This document shows, one piece after another, positions 52,165 to 61,329 of a stretch of 64,000 nucleotides of DNA. Origin of the DNA: Christensenella sp. UBA5327 (lineage in GTDB: Bacteria; Bacillota; Clostridia; Christensenellales; Aristaeellaceae); contig DHQX01000036.1 of assembly GCA_002411105.1 (NCBI GenBank), positions 24,820 to 88,819 on the forward strand, given 5' to 3'. The position numbers and the translations under genes are program-made. The notes under the pieces are model-generated. The model had not been told where the DNA came from. It worked only from the letters and a program-made list of their open reading frames with translations, and made no database searches. Numbering within the stretch: position 1 is the first letter of the stretch; each line of letters starts with the position of its first letter.

Positions 52165-53066
52165 CCCAGACTGATCCGGTAAAGGCCCCCTTTCACTCCG
52201 GCTTTATCAGCATTGTAGGCCGCCCCAACGTGGGGAAATCCACCCTGCTCAATGCCCTGGTGGGTGAAAAGGTGGCCATCGTCAGCCCCAAGCCCCAGAC
52301 CACGCGCAACCGCATCATCGGTATCCTGAATGTTCCGGATGCGCAGCTGGTGTTTGTGGATACCCCTGGCATCCACAAGCCCCGGACGAAGCTTGGCGAG
52401 TTCATGGATCAAAGCATCCAGGAAGCCACCAAGGGCATTGATGGGCTGCTGGTGGTGCTGGACGCCGCCAGGATCACTGACGCGGACCAGCGTGTGGTGC
52501 AGGACATGCGGGGCATGAAGGTGCCCAAAATCCTGGTGCTCAACAAGATTGACCTGGTCCATCCCCAGGACCTGCTCAAGCCCATGGCGGATTTTTCTCA
52601 GGCCGGCTACGACGCCATTCTCCCTGTCAGCGCAAAAACCGGTGACGGGGTTGATATTCTCAAGCAGGAACTGCTGCAAAGGCTGCCTGAAGGGCCGGCT
52701 TACTTCCCTGTCAGCATGTGGACAGACCAGACAGAGCGCCAGTTTGTGGCGGAGTTGATCCGGGAGCAGGCGCTGTTCGCCCTGCAGGAAGAAATTCCCC
52801 ACGGGATCGGCGTTGAGGTGCTCACCATGAAGGACATGAGCGAGGAGATGGTGGAAATCTACGCCAATATCTTCTGCGAGCGGGAAAGCCACAAGCGCAT
52901 CATCATCGGCCGTCAGGGTGCCATGCTGGGCGTCATCGGCCGGAAAGCCCGGGAAGGCATGGAAAAGCTGCTGGGCAAAAAGGTCAACTTGCAGCTCTGG
53001 GTCAAGGTGCGGCCAGACTGGCGGAATTCCGCCGGTGACCTGAAAACGCTGGGATACACGGAGTGA
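52161..53066 (+). CDS. era: GTPase Era
   Basis: Ribosome-assembly GTPase that binds the 3' end of 16S rRNA. The 301 residues show G1 GRPNVGKST, PKPQTTRNRIIGIL, G3 VDTPGIHKPRTKLGEFM, G4 NKID, and a C-terminal KH domain with KRIIIGRQGAMLGVIGRKARE. It overlaps the fusion gene (ATGA) and ends one base before the apbE frame; strong SD AGGAGG. Confidence 0.97.
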   Translation: MTQTDPVKAPFHSGFISIVGRPNVGKSTLLNALVGEKVAIVSPKPQTTRNRIIGILNVPDAQLVFVDTPGIHKPRTKLGEFMDQSIQEATKGIDGLLVVLDAARITDADQRVVQDMRGMKVPKILVLNKIDLVHPQDLLKPMADFSQAGYDAILPVSAKTGDGVDILKQELLQRLPEGPAYFPVSMWTDQTERQFVAELIREQALFALQEEIPHGIGVEVLTMKDMSEEMVEIYANIFCERESHKRIIIGRQGAMLGVIGRKAREGMEKLLGKKVNLQLWVKVRPDWRNSAGDLKTLGYTE

Positions 53067-53074
53067 TGCCTAAG

Positions 53075-54154
53075 ATGAAAAGAGCTTTTGCTGTTCTGAT
53101 CCTGGTGTGCATCCTGCTCACTTCAAGCGGCCTGGCGGCGCAGCCGGCATACAGGAAGTACTCCTATGTGTTTTTTGGCACCTTTGATACGGTGATCACC
53201 ATCCTTGGCTACGCGCAGGATAAAGCGGTCTTTGACCGCGCCGCGAAAGATGCTGAGGCCGCCTTCCAGCGCTACCACAAAATATTTGACCAGTACCACC
53301 CTTATGACGGGGTCAACAATGTCTTCACCTTGAACCGGCAGGCAGCGGATGCGCCCGTGGAGGTGCCTGATGAGCTGTTCAGCCTGCTCATGTACTGCAA
53401 GGACATGCAGCCAAAGCTCCGGGGCACGGTGAACGTGGCCATGGGAGCGGTGCTGGCGCTGTGGCATGATGCCCGGGAACTGGCCGAATCCAACCCTGAG
53501 CATGCGAAGCTGCCAGACATGGCGGCCTTGCGGGCGGCAACCAGGCACATCAACATGGATGACGTGGTCCTTGACCCAGAGAAACAGACTGTGTTCTATA
53601 ATGACCCAATGCTGAAGCTTGATGTGGGGGCAGTGGCCAAGGGTTATGCCACGGAGCTTGTCGCCCAGGAAATGCTCAGGGGCGAGCTATCTCACTTTAT
53701 CATCAATGCCGGCGGCAACGTGCGCACAGGCAAGCCGCCGCTGGATGGCCGCAGCAACTGGGGTGTGGGCATCCAGGACCCGGAGGCCGCCATCCTCTCC
53801 CCTACGGATTCTGATGTTATTGAGCTGATGTACATGCACGACATGTCCTCAGTGACCAGCGGTGACTACCAGCGCTTCTTCACCCTTGATGGCATCAATT
53901 ATCACCACATCATCTCTGCTGAGACACTGATGCCCTCGCATTTTATGCGCTCTGTCACCGTCATCACCGAGGATTCCGGCCTGGCGGATATCCTGTCAAC
54001 CGCTCTTTTCCTGATGCCCTATGAGGAAGGGCTCGCTTTCCTCAAGGATTTTGACCAGCCGGTGGAAGCGCTCTGGGTTCTCAATGATCATTCTGTCAGG
54101 ATGACCGATGGCGCAAAAAAAATGGCCCATTCCCAAGGGGGAACGAGCAACTGA
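53075..54154 (+). CDS. apbE: ApbE-family FAD:protein FMN transferase
   Basis: Extracytoplasmic flavinyltransferase that attaches FMN from FAD to Thr/Ser of target proteins. The 359-residue product has a signal peptide (MKRAFAVLILVCILLTSSGLAA), and the motifs FFGTFDTVITI, KLDVGAVAKGYATE, INAGGNVRTG and TSGDYQRFF. The usual HHIIDPKTGxP segment is HHIISAETLMPS here, so the aspartate is changed to serine, which may affect catalysis. There is no lipobox cysteine. GTG/ATG starts at 53063-53066 are possible, but GGAG to ATG 53075 is the best spaced. Its target, perhaps a flavinylated membrane protein, is not in the window. Confidence 0.88.
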   Translation: MKRAFAVLILVCILLTSSGLAAQPAYRKYSYVFFGTFDTVITILGYAQDKAVFDRAAKDAEAAFQRYHKIFDQYHPYDGVNNVFTLNRQAADAPVEVPDELFSLLMYCKDMQPKLRGTVNVAMGAVLALWHDARELAESNPEHAKLPDMAALRAATRHINMDDVVLDPEKQTVFYNDPMLKLDVGAVAKGYATELVAQEMLRGELSHFIINAGGNVRTGKPPLDGRSNWGVGIQDPEAAILSPTDSDVIELMYMHDMSSVTSGDYQRFFTLDGINYHHIISAETLMPSHFMRSVTVITEDSGLADILSTALFLMPYEEGLAFLKDFDQPVEALWVLNDHSVRMTDGAKKMAHSQGGTSN

Positions 54155-54169
54155 TCCCATAGAAAAGAT

Positions 54170-55072
54170 TTATCCGGGAAAGCGCTGCATGAGGCTACCG
54201 GCCAGGTCTATCTGTTCACCGATGAGCGCTGCGATCTGATCATCCCCCGCGGTTTTCCCTTCGATATCCATACCCCTGGCGCGCCAGCCGGAAGCCAGCA
54301 CATTATCCACAGAAGCCTGCAGACAGCCGGCTTCTTTTTTGAGCGCCAGGCTGTCACCAAGCAGGGCCACCGTCGCATAGAGCGCATCAAAAAGCCCAGG
54401 GAAATAGCCAGGAACACCGCCAGCCGTGTGCACCTTGTGGTTTTCTGACACATAGACGCTATGGGCCAGGCCGGCACCGCTCAAGCCCCGGTACAGCGAT
54501 ATCAGCAAGCTGCCTTGAGCATCGTCAGCCATGAACACATGATGCCGGTCCGGATATTGCAGCGGTTTTGAAATGACATTCGCCAGGGGCAGCGCCTCAG
54601 GGGTTGAGAGCGCATAAGGGCTGGCTGCCCTGCTGACCGCGTCATCCCACAGGCCATTGTCGTCTGATGCCACGGCCCAGACCATGGCCTCGCCATCCCC
54701 GGCGATCTTGAGCGCGGCCTTTGCTGCCATACCAGCATGGTCAAGCCCCGGTTTCAGGGGGGACACCAGGGTGATCACCGGAAATTGGGGGATCCTCAGC
54801 AATGAAAAATCCCTTAACCCCTGGGGCAGGGTCAGGGTGGACACGCGCACCTGAGCGTCAAAGAAGGAGAGAATGGCCTCCTCCGATGCTGCTGCCAGAA
54901 CAGCCTGCGCCTCCCCCGCCTCCCATCCGGCCGCCTCACCGTCCAGCTGTTGGTCCTTCATGATAAAGCTGTGACCAAAGGCCACAGCGATGTCATTAAG
55001 CGCCTGCTGGGGGGCGCGAAGCAGGTTCTTTTCTTTCATGCTGCCTGAGAGCATCAGGATCTTGGCGCGCAT
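54170..55072 (-). CDS. Degenerate isopropylmalate dehydrogenase-like protein
   Basis: The 300-residue product aligns by eye with the isocitrate/isopropylmalate dehydrogenase family at both ends: KILMLSGSM...ALNDIAVAFGHSF with the LeuB N-terminus, and VALLGDSLALKKEAGCL plus NVLASGWRARGMD with the LeuB C-terminal helices. The middle is shortened, and the active-site tyrosine and lysine segments and the GDILSD metal-binding motif cannot be found (HHVFMADDAQGSLLISL stands there). It probably has no dehydrogenase activity and may be a binding or regulatory protein. It is the last gene of the GntR-fhs-Lrp-aminotransferase-CapA block, starting seven bases after capA. Confidence 0.5.
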   Translation of the reverse strand: MRAKILMLSGSMKEKNLLRAPQQALNDIAVAFGHSFIMKDQQLDGEAAGWEAGEAQAVLAAASEEAILSFFDAQVRVSTLTLPQGLRDFSLLRIPQFPVITLVSPLKPGLDHAGMAAKAALKIAGDGEAMVWAVASDDNGLWDDAVSRAASPYALSTPEALPLANVISKPLQYPDRHHVFMADDAQGSLLISLYRGLSGAGLAHSVYVSENHKVHTAGGVPGYFPGLFDALYATVALLGDSLALKKEAGCLQASVDNVLASGWRARGMDIEGKTAGDDQIAALIGEQIDLAGSLMQRFPG

Positions 55073-55079
55073 CGCTGCC

Positions 55080-56249
55080 CTACTCCCAGTCCACCGGGTA
55101 GAAATCCACGGCGTACTGCAGGTTTTTTCCGTTTGACTTAAGCATATTGATGACGTTGTCGATCAAGCGCTGGTCGGTGAAAGGGGTGGGAGCGAAGTCA
55201 TTATAATCGGTTTTTGATGAAATGCGGCTTGGGATGATGCGGAAAGCATCGCTTTTCACCTGGCCGTTCTTCACATCAAAGCGCACCTGGAAGAGAAAGG
55301 TGCTCATGTCGCTGGGCTTGGTGTTGCCGGCGAAGCTGAAGTTGCCCAAAGAATACACGATGTACTTGTCCTTATACCGCTCGATGGGGTTGATGCGGTG
55401 GCTGTGGTGCCCCAGCACCAGGTCAGCGCCGGCATCAATGGTGGCCCGGCCCAGATTGATCTGGTTCTGGTTGGGCTTATAGTCCAGCTCCTGTCCCCAG
55501 TGGAAGCTGACGATGACAATGTCATGGGCGGCCTTGGCCCGGGCCACATCAAGGGGCACCTGCACCAATAGCTCGCTCACCTTGTCGCGGTACTGCTGAT
55601 AGGTCAGCATGGCGATGGACACACCCTTTACCTTGTAAACGCCCATGTTTTTGGAATCGCTCCACACAATGCCGGCACTATCCAGGGTGGCCTTGGTCTC
55701 AGCAAGCCCTGCTTCTCCATGGTCCATCACATGGTTGTTCTCAAGCGCCACCGCCTCAATGCTGCCGTTTGTCAGGAGTTTGACATATTCCGGCGGCGCT
55801 GAGAAAACAAACTGGTTCTTGGTCTTGTAAACCGGCGCTGTGGTCAGGGTGCCTTCAAAGTTGACAATGGTCATGTCGTCGTGCTCAAAGATATGCTGCA
55901 CGTTTCGGCAGATGAAGTTGGGGTCCATGTCCTGCTTTTTGTATTCCTTGTCAAAGATGGAGTCACCTCGCTTGGTGACGTCCCCGCCGATGGTGGTGTC
56001 ACCGGCCGCTGTGATCACAATCTGCACAGTTCCGTCTGGCAGCGCATCAACAGGGGCGGGCTCCGGCGTCACAGCAGGCGAATCCGCCTGATCCGCCACC
56101 CCCATCACAGAATCCTGGCCCTCCGCGGCAGGCGGCGGGGTCATGAACTGGCTCAGGGACACCTCCTCATCCGCCTGGACAAAGGGGGTGAAGGAGAGGA
56201 TCAGCGTCAGAAGAAGAAACAGAGCGATGATGCGATGTTTTCCAAACAT
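55080..56249 (-). CDS. CapA-family metallophosphatase-like protein, secreted
   Basis: The 389-residue product has a signal peptide (MFGKHRIIALFLLLTLILSF, cleavage near VQA) and a Pro/Ala-rich spacer before a CapA domain (about 75-370). Family motifs include TAAGDTTIGGD, VNFEGTLT, ALENNHVMDHGEAGL, VSFHWGQE, GADLVLGHHSHRINP and YSLGNFSF, which form the binuclear metal site. CapA/PgsA relatives take part in poly-gamma-glutamate or capsule export or have wall-related phosphatase activity; no pgs/cap genes are adjacent, so the specific role is open. SD AGGGAG. Confidence 0.87.
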   Translation of the reverse strand: MFGKHRIIALFLLLTLILSFTPFVQADEEVSLSQFMTPPPAAEGQDSVMGVADQADSPAVTPEPAPVDALPDGTVQIVITAAGDTTIGGDVTKRGDSIFDKEYKKQDMDPNFICRNVQHIFEHDDMTIVNFEGTLTTAPVYKTKNQFVFSAPPEYVKLLTNGSIEAVALENNHVMDHGEAGLAETKATLDSAGIVWSDSKNMGVYKVKGVSIAMLTYQQYRDKVSELLVQVPLDVARAKAAHDIVIVSFHWGQELDYKPNQNQINLGRATIDAGADLVLGHHSHRINPIERYKDKYIVYSLGNFSFAGNTKPSDMSTFLFQVRFDVKNGQVKSDAFRIIPSRISSKTDYNDFAPTPFTDQRLIDNVINMLKSNGKNLQYAVDFYPVDWE

Positions 56250-56260
56250 GAATGGTCTCC

Positions 56261-57436
56261 CTAACAGGTCTTGAGAAAGGCTGCGATGCGCTCAAAGGCC
56301 TCCTGCAGTTTGCTGATCGCGGTGGCGTAGCAGCAGCGGATGTGCCCTTCGCCGCTGTCGCCAAAGGCGGAGCCAGGAACGCAGATGACCGCTTTTTCCT
56401 GCAGCAGCTTTTCACAGAAGGCTTCGCTTGAAAGCCCGGTCTTTTTGATCGACGGAAACATGTAGAAGGCGCCCCTTGGCTCAAAGCATTCAAGCCCCAT
56501 ATCCCGGAAAGCCTTGAGCATCAGCCGCCTGCGCTGGTTATAGCTCTCCCGCATGCGGATCACATCCGCGTATCCGGTCTCCCGACCGTGTTTGAGGGCA
56601 TAGTAGGCGGCCACCTGGCTCTGGCGGCTGGCGCACATGATGGTGTACTGATGGATCTTGGCGGCCGCCACCACATAGGGCTGAGGAGCTGCCATATAGC
56701 CCAGACGGAACCCGGTCATGGCAAAAGCCTTGGAAAATCCACTGATAATCATGGTCCGCTCCCACATGCCGGGGAGGGAAGCCATGGATACCTGGATGAA
56801 TCCGTCATAGGCCAATTCGCTGTAGATCTCATCACAGATGACAAACAGGTCATGCTTGATGGCCACTCTGGCCACCGCCTCCAGCTTCTCCCGGGGCAGC
56901 ACTGCACCGGTGGGGTTGTTGGGGTAGGAAAGGATCAGCACCTTGCTTTTGGGGGTGATGCAGTCCTCCAGATCCTTCGCGTCCAGCTCAAAGTCATTGG
57001 CCGCGTGGGTATGCACCTGGACAGGCACACCGCCGGCAAAGCGGGTACAGGCCTGATAGCTGATGTAGCAGGGCTCGGGGATCAGCACCTCATCCCCGGG
57101 GCGCAGCATCGCGCGCAGGGCGATGTCTATCGCTTCGCTGGCACCCACGGTCACCAACACCTCGGTATGGGGATCATACCCAGCCTGATACCGCTCTGAC
57201 AGGTAGCGGCTGATCTCCTCCCTCAGCGGCAGGATGCCGTAGTTGGTGGTGTACTGGGTTTCCCCGTCAAGGAGGCTGTCAATGGCCGAATTGCGCACGG
57301 AAAATGGCGTCACAAAGTCAGGCTCGCCCACACCCAGGGAGATGGCATTCTTCATGGTGCTGGCTGAATCGAAGAATTTCCGAATGGCGCTGGGCGGCAC
57401 CGCGCTCACAGCGGGGTTGATGAAGCGTTCGCTCAC
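56261..57436 (-). CDS. PLP-dependent class I/II aminotransferase
   Basis: A 391-residue fold-type I aminotransferase. Conserved points are SLGVGEPDF (34-42), YTTNYGILPLREEISRYL, SYPNNPTGAVL (170-180), CDEIYSELAY and ISGFSKAFAMTGFRLGY with the PLP lysine Lys236. It resembles the aspartate/aromatic aminotransferases of Bacillota that are paired with an AsnC/Lrp regulator, as here (ATGA overlap with the upstream regulator). The substrate cannot be fixed by sequence; PatA-like N-acetyl-diaminopimelate transferase or aromatic/branched-chain transamination are possible. Confidence 0.88.
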   Translation of the reverse strand: MSERFINPAVSAVPPSAIRKFFDSASTMKNAISLGVGEPDFVTPFSVRNSAIDSLLDGETQYTTNYGILPLREEISRYLSERYQAGYDPHTEVLVTVGASEAIDIALRAMLRPGDEVLIPEPCYISYQACTRFAGGVPVQVHTHAANDFELDAKDLEDCITPKSKVLILSYPNNPTGAVLPREKLEAVARVAIKHDLFVICDEIYSELAYDGFIQVSMASLPGMWERTMIISGFSKAFAMTGFRLGYMAAPQPYVVAAAKIHQYTIMCASRQSQVAAYYALKHGRETGYADVIRMRESYNQRRRLMLKAFRDMGLECFEPRGAFYMFPSIKKTGLSSEAFCEKLLQEKAVICVPGSAFGDSGEGHIRCCYATAISKLQEAFERIAAFLKTC

Positions 57437-57924
57437 GGGGAGACCACCAGGCGCTCATCCTCGCCCCCATCATCAAAGACAACGCCGTCCTGCTTATAGC
57501 GCTTCAGAACAAAGCTGGTGGCGGTCCCGGTCACCGTCTCAAGGGGGCTTAAGCGGTCGGACACAAACTGGGCCAGCTCCTTAAGGGTGGGCGCCTCAAC
57601 CAGTATCAGCAGGTCATAGCCCCCGCTCATCAGGTAGAGGCTTTTCACCTCGTTGAACCGATAGATGCGCTTGGCTACGGCATCAAAGCCAAAGTCGCGC
57701 TGGGGGGTGACCTTCACCTCGATCATCGCTTCCACCCGCTGGCGCTCCGCGCGGTCCCAGTTGATGATGGGCCGGTAGCTGAGGATCACCTGCTCCTTTT
57801 CCAGCTCATCAATGTGCTGGGCCACCTCGGTCATGTCCCGGCCGAGCATGGTGGCGATCTGCTCCAGAGGGACGCGGCAATCCTTATCCAATATCTCCAG
57901 AATCTGCTGTTTGATGCCGTTCAT
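57433..57924 (-). CDS. Lrp/AsnC-family transcriptional regulator
   Basis: The 163-residue protein has the N-terminal helix-turn-helix (ILEILDKDCRVPLEQIATMLGRD...VAQHIDELEKEQVI, residues 6-48) and a C-terminal RAM/ligand-sensing domain with VKSLYLMSGGYDLLILVEAP near residue 90. It overlaps the aminotransferase start by four bases, so it is probably its regulator, sensing an amino acid. SD AAGGAG. It lies nine bases after fhs. Confidence 0.9.
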   Translation of the reverse strand: MNGIKQQILEILDKDCRVPLEQIATMLGRDMTEVAQHIDELEKEQVILSYRPIINWDRAERQRVEAMIEVKVTPQRDFGFDAVAKRIYRFNEVKSLYLMSGGYDLLILVEAPTLKELAQFVSDRLSPLETVTGTATSFVLKRYKQDGVVFDDGGEDERLVVSP

Positions 57925-57933
57925 ATGTGCTCC

Positions 57934-59601
57934 TTAGAAGATGCCGCTGATGACGCCCTGGTCATCCACGTCGATGCTGTTGGCTGCGGGCACCTTTGGC
58001 AGCCCCGGCATGGCGATGATGTCCCCGGCAAAGGCCACCACGAACCCGGCGCCGGCAGACAGGCGCACATCCCGGATGGTGAGCTCAAAGCCTTGAGGCG
58101 CTCTTAAAAGCTTGGGGTTGTCGCTGAAGGAATACTGGGTCTTGGCGATGCACACTGGCATATTCCCATAGCCCTCCTGGGTGAGGGAATCCAGCATTTT
58201 GCCGGCCTGGGCGCTGAAAACCACGGAGCCCGCGTGATAGATTTTGGTGGCGATGGCCTTGATCTTGTCCTTCAGGGGTGTTTCGTCCGGGTAGGTGAAG
58301 GTCAGGGCTGCTCCCTTGCGCTCATCCGCCACCCGGCAGACCTCCGCCGCCAGTTCCCGGGCGCCTTCGCCACCCTTGGCCCATCCGTCGCAGAAGCGGC
58401 AAGGCACGTCTTCCTTTTCCATGGCGGCTTCCAGCGCCTGGATTTCCCTGGGCGTGTCGCTGACAAAATGGTTGATGGCCACCACCACCGGCAGGTTCCA
58501 CGCCTGGCGCACATTGCGCACATGCTGAACCAGGTTTTCAATCCCCGCTTCAAGGGCTTCAACATTCTCCTTGTTCAGATCAGCCTTGAGCACCCCGCCG
58601 TGATGCTTGAGCGCGCGGATGGTGGCCACCAGCACCACGCAGTCCGGCCTGAGCCCGCTTGCGCGGCATTTGATGTCGATGAATTTCTCAGCGCCCAGAT
58701 CAGCGCCAAAGCCCGCCTCGGTCACCACATAGTCCGCCAGCTTCAGCGCCAGGGTGGTGGCGGTGACAGAGTTGCAGCCGTGGGCGATATTGGCAAAGGG
58801 GCCGCCATGGATCAGGCAGGGGGTGCGGTCAATGGTCTGCACCAGGTTGGGCTTCAGAGCATCCCTGAGCAGAGCGGCCATCGCCCCCTGAGCGCCAATC
58901 TGCCCGCAGGTGACGCTCTGGCCATCATAGGTCTTGGCCACCACGATGTCGCTGAGGCGCTTCTTGAGGTCCGTGATGTCATTGGCCAGGCAGAACACCG
59001 CCATCACCTCGCTGGCGGCGGTGATGTCAAAGCCATCCTCACGGGGCATGCCGCTTTTCGAGCCACCCAAGCCGCTGACGATATTCCGCAGCTGCCGGTC
59101 ATTCATGTCCATGCAGCGCCGCCAGCGCACCTGACGGGGATCAATACCCAGCTGATTGCCCTGCTGAATATGGTTATCCACCATGGCAGCCAGGAGGTTG
59201 TTGGCAGCGGTGATAGCATGCAGGTCACCGGTAAAGTGCAGGTTGATGTTCTCCATGGGCAGCACCTGGGCATAGCCGCCGCCGGTCGCCCCGCCCTTCA
59301 TGCCAAACACCGGGCCCAGGGAGGGCTCCCGGAGCGCCAGCATGGCCTTTTTCCCATTTTTGGTCATGCCATCGGCCAGGCCGATGGACACGGTGGTTTT
59401 CCCCTCACCGGCTGTGGTGGGGGTGATGGCGCTTACCAGGATCAGCTTGCCCTTGATGGGCTGATCGCGAAAAGGAATCGGGTCAACCTTTGCGATGTGC
59501 CTGCCGTAAGGCTGCATCTGATCATGCTTGATGCCGAAATTCTTCGCTATATCCTCAATGGGGACCAAATGGGCCGCCTGGGCGATCTGGATATCGTTCA
59601 T
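57934..59601 (-). CDS. fhs: Formate-tetrahydrofolate ligase
   Basis: Makes 10-formyl-tetrahydrofolate from formate, THF and ATP, an entry reaction of one-carbon and Wood-Ljungdahl metabolism. The 555-residue product is full length: [21 protein letters not shown], the P-loop-like [19 protein letters not shown] (57-75), [23 protein letters not shown] and the C-terminal [17 protein letters not shown]. It follows the GntR regulator gene after 76 bases and may share its transcript; other one-carbon genes (folD, metF) are not in the window. SD GGAGGATG. Confidence 0.97.
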   Translation of the reverse strand: MNDIQIAQAAHLVPIEDIAKNFGIKHDQMQPYGRHIAKVDPIPFRDQPIKGKLILVSAITPTTAGEGKTTVSIGLADGMTKNGKKAMLALREPSLGPVFGMKGGATGGGYAQVLPMENINLHFTGDLHAITAANNLLAAMVDNHIQQGNQLGIDPRQVRWRRCMDMNDRQLRNIVSGLGGSKSGMPREDGFDITAASEVMAVFCLANDITDLKKRLSDIVVAKTYDGQSVTCGQIGAQGAMAALLRDALKPNLVQTIDRTPCLIHGGPFANIAHGCNSVTATTLALKLADYVVTEAGFGADLGAEKFIDIKCRASGLRPDCVVLVATIRALKHHGGVLKADLNKENVEALEAGIENLVQHVRNVRQAWNLPVVVAINHFVSDTPREIQALEAAMEKEDVPCRFCDGWAKGGEGARELAAEVCRVADERKGAALTFTYPDETPLKDKIKAIATKIYHAGSVVFSAQAGKMLDSLTQEGYGNMPVCIAKTQYSFSDNPKLLRAPQGFELTIRDVRLSAGAGFVVAFAGDIIAMPGLPKVPAANSIDVDDQGVISGIF

Positions 59602-59677
59602 GTCATCCTCCTGTGCTTTATCTTAGCGCCTTCACCTAGACGCCTGCATACGTGAACAGGTGCCCGGGAGGACAGCC

Positions 59678-60367
59678 TCAGGAATGCTTCTGCTTTTCCC
59701 CTTTGCTGACCACTGCCAGGCAGGTTTCCATGCTTTCCTTGATATGTTTCCGGGTGAGCTCGGAGAAGGCAGCCTCGTCCTTGGCACAAAGCAGCCTGAG
59801 CATCTCGTGGTGCTCCTGATGGGCGTTTGAGCGGCGCACAATGCTGTCAATCGACATCTTGGAAAAGCGCATCACAAACTCCTCCTGGCTCTCGATCACC
59901 CGGAGGATGCGCCGCTTGTCAGACACCTGCTCAATGGTACCGTGAAATTCACGGTTGAGAACGGCCAAGGCCTCCGCGTCATGGGCATCCTGGGCTAGAT
60001 CCATTTTATCAAGGATTTTCTGAAGTTTGGTCAGGTCATCCTCGGTGATGTTAGCGATGATGGAGGGCACAATCAGCATCATCAGGGCATTCCTGATGGT
60101 GTAGATTTCCTCGATATCCTCAATCGTAAAGGCACTCACCACAACACCCCGGCGGGCCACATACTCCACCAGGCCGTCCAGCTCCAGCTTCCTGAAGGCC
60201 TCCCGAAGGGGCGTGCGGCTGATGTGCATGCTCTCGGCATAGGCCGTCTCAATCAGGCGGGTACCGGCTGGGATTTCACCCAAAATGATCGCGTGCTTGA
60301 GCGTTTCATATGTTGATTCCCGGATCGGTTTATTTTGTTCAGGCTTTTCCATGCGTTTGTTTGCCAA
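59678..60367 (-). CDS. GntR-family regulator, FCD subfamily
   Basis: The 229-residue protein has an N-terminal winged helix (ESTYETLKHAIILGEIPAGTRL, then ISRTPLREAFRKLELDGLVEYVARRGVVV) and an all-helical FCD effector domain (EEIYTIRNALMMLIVPSIIA, later HQEHHEMLRLLCAKDEAAF) that usually binds a metal and a small organic acid. I take the TTG at 60367, preceded at eight bases by GGAGG; an ATG at 60352 is the alternative. The palindrome at 60356-60372 overlaps this start. As the first gene before fhs it may regulate that operon. Confidence 0.85.
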   Translation of the reverse strand: MANKRMEKPEQNKPIRESTYETLKHAIILGEIPAGTRLIETAYAESMHISRTPLREAFRKLELDGLVEYVARRGVVVSAFTIEDIEEIYTIRNALMMLIVPSIIANITEDDLTKLQKILDKMDLAQDAHDAEALAVLNREFHGTIEQVSDKRRILRVIESQEEFVMRFSKMSIDSIVRRSNAHQEHHEMLRLLCAKDEAAFSELTRKHIKESMETCLAVVSKGEKQKHS

Positions 60368-60372
60368 ACAAA
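60356..60372. promoter_or_regulatory. 17-base perfect palindrome over the GntR start codon
   Basis: TTTGTTTG-C-CAAACAAA; perfect arms of eight bases around one central base. It overlaps the TTG start, about 20 bases after the -10 box, a position suited to autorepression by the GntR protein. Confidence 0.55.
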
Positions 60373-60392
60373 ATCCCTCCTTTTTCGCGTTG

Positions 60393-60421
60393 ATATTACC
60401 TTTATAGCGTGAAAATGTCAA
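60393..60421 (-). promoter_or_regulatory. Promoter of the GntR-fhs operon
   Basis: Minus strand TTGACA (60421-60416), 17-base spacer, TAATAT (60398-60393). The -35 box overlaps the truB stop codon. Confidence 0.85.
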
Positions 60422-61329
60422 GAATCATCGCGTTTGCGCATTTGCGGCTGGTAGAGCATGGTCCTGGCTCGCAGGCTGCCATCAACGGCTTCAAACACCC
60501 CCAGAAAGGCATCGCCGGCATATAGCCGGAAGTACCCTTCGGGCATGTCGATACCCCTTAGGCGCTGATCATCAGCCGCCATGCGCACACCGCCTGCCAG
60601 CAGGTGGATCAGGCCCTCAGGCGCCTCCACACGGGGCAGAAAACCCAGCGCCGCGTCCGGCGTTAACACAAGCCGGGACAGGCCCTCCCGTCCAGCCTCC
60701 CTAAGCTCCTCAGTGGTCACTGCCCTGTCAATGGACAGCCCACCGCTCTCCTCCCGGATCAGCATGCGCATATGGGCCGGGCAGCCCAGCGCCTCCCCCA
60801 TGTCATGGCACAGGGTGCGGATATAGGTGCCCTTGCCGCAGGTGATGCGCATCAGAAAGCCCTGCCGCGACATCTGGCGGATGAGATCAATGCTGTAAAC
60901 CTCAGTCAACCGCGGCGCAAGCTCAGCCCGCCTGCCCGCGCGGGCCAGCTTGTAGGCTGGTATGCCGCCGGTTTTAAGCGCCGAATACTGGGGCGGAAGC
61001 TGGCTGAGGGTCCCTGTGAACCGGGGGAGCGCAGCCCTGAAGGCCTCGGCGTCCGGGATATCAAGCCCTGATGCTGTCAGCTGCCCTTGGGCATCCTGGG
61101 TGTCAGTGGCTTTGCCAAAGGCAATCTCTGCCAGGTAGACCTTGCGGCCAGCCATCAAGTAATCAGCAATCCGGGTGGCCCTGCCCAACAGGATGGGCAG
61201 CACCCCTGCCGCCTCCGGATCCAGCGTCCCGGCGTGGCCCGCCTTGGCCCCGCTTAAATGTTTGATAAAAGCAACCGCCTGCGCGCTTGACATGCCAGGC
61301 GGTTTCAGAAAATTGATCACGCCCAGCAT
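60418..61329 (-). CDS. truB: tRNA pseudouridine-55 synthase
   Basis: Converts U55 of tRNA to pseudouridine. The 303 residues show KPPGMSSAQAVAFIK, GHAGTLDPEAAGVLP with catalytic Asp38, YLAEIAFGKATDTQDAQG and CGKGTYIRTLCHDMG; the C-terminal third is a PUA-like domain. It follows nrnA with overlap TGATG. The usual next gene ribF is not here; a regulator promoter begins at its stop codon. Confidence 0.96.
   Translation of the reverse strand: MLGVINFLKPPGMSSAQAVAFIKHLSGAKAGHAGTLDPEAAGVLPILLGRATRIADYLMAGRKVYLAEIAFGKATDTQDAQGQLTASGLDIPDAEAFRAALPRFTGTLSQLPPQYSALKTGGIPAYKLARAGRRAELAPRLTEVYSIDLIRQMSRQGFLMRITCGKGTYIRTLCHDMGEALGCPAHMRMLIREESGGLSIDRAVTTEELREAGREGLSRLVLTPDAALGFLPRVEAPEGLIHLLAGGVRMAADDQRLRGIDMPEGYFRLYAGDAFLGVFEAVDGSLRARTMLYQPQMRKRDDS

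Noticed and set aside
58234..59655. 473-codon open frame on the + strand
   Set aside because: Antisense to fhs, which is full length and conserved.
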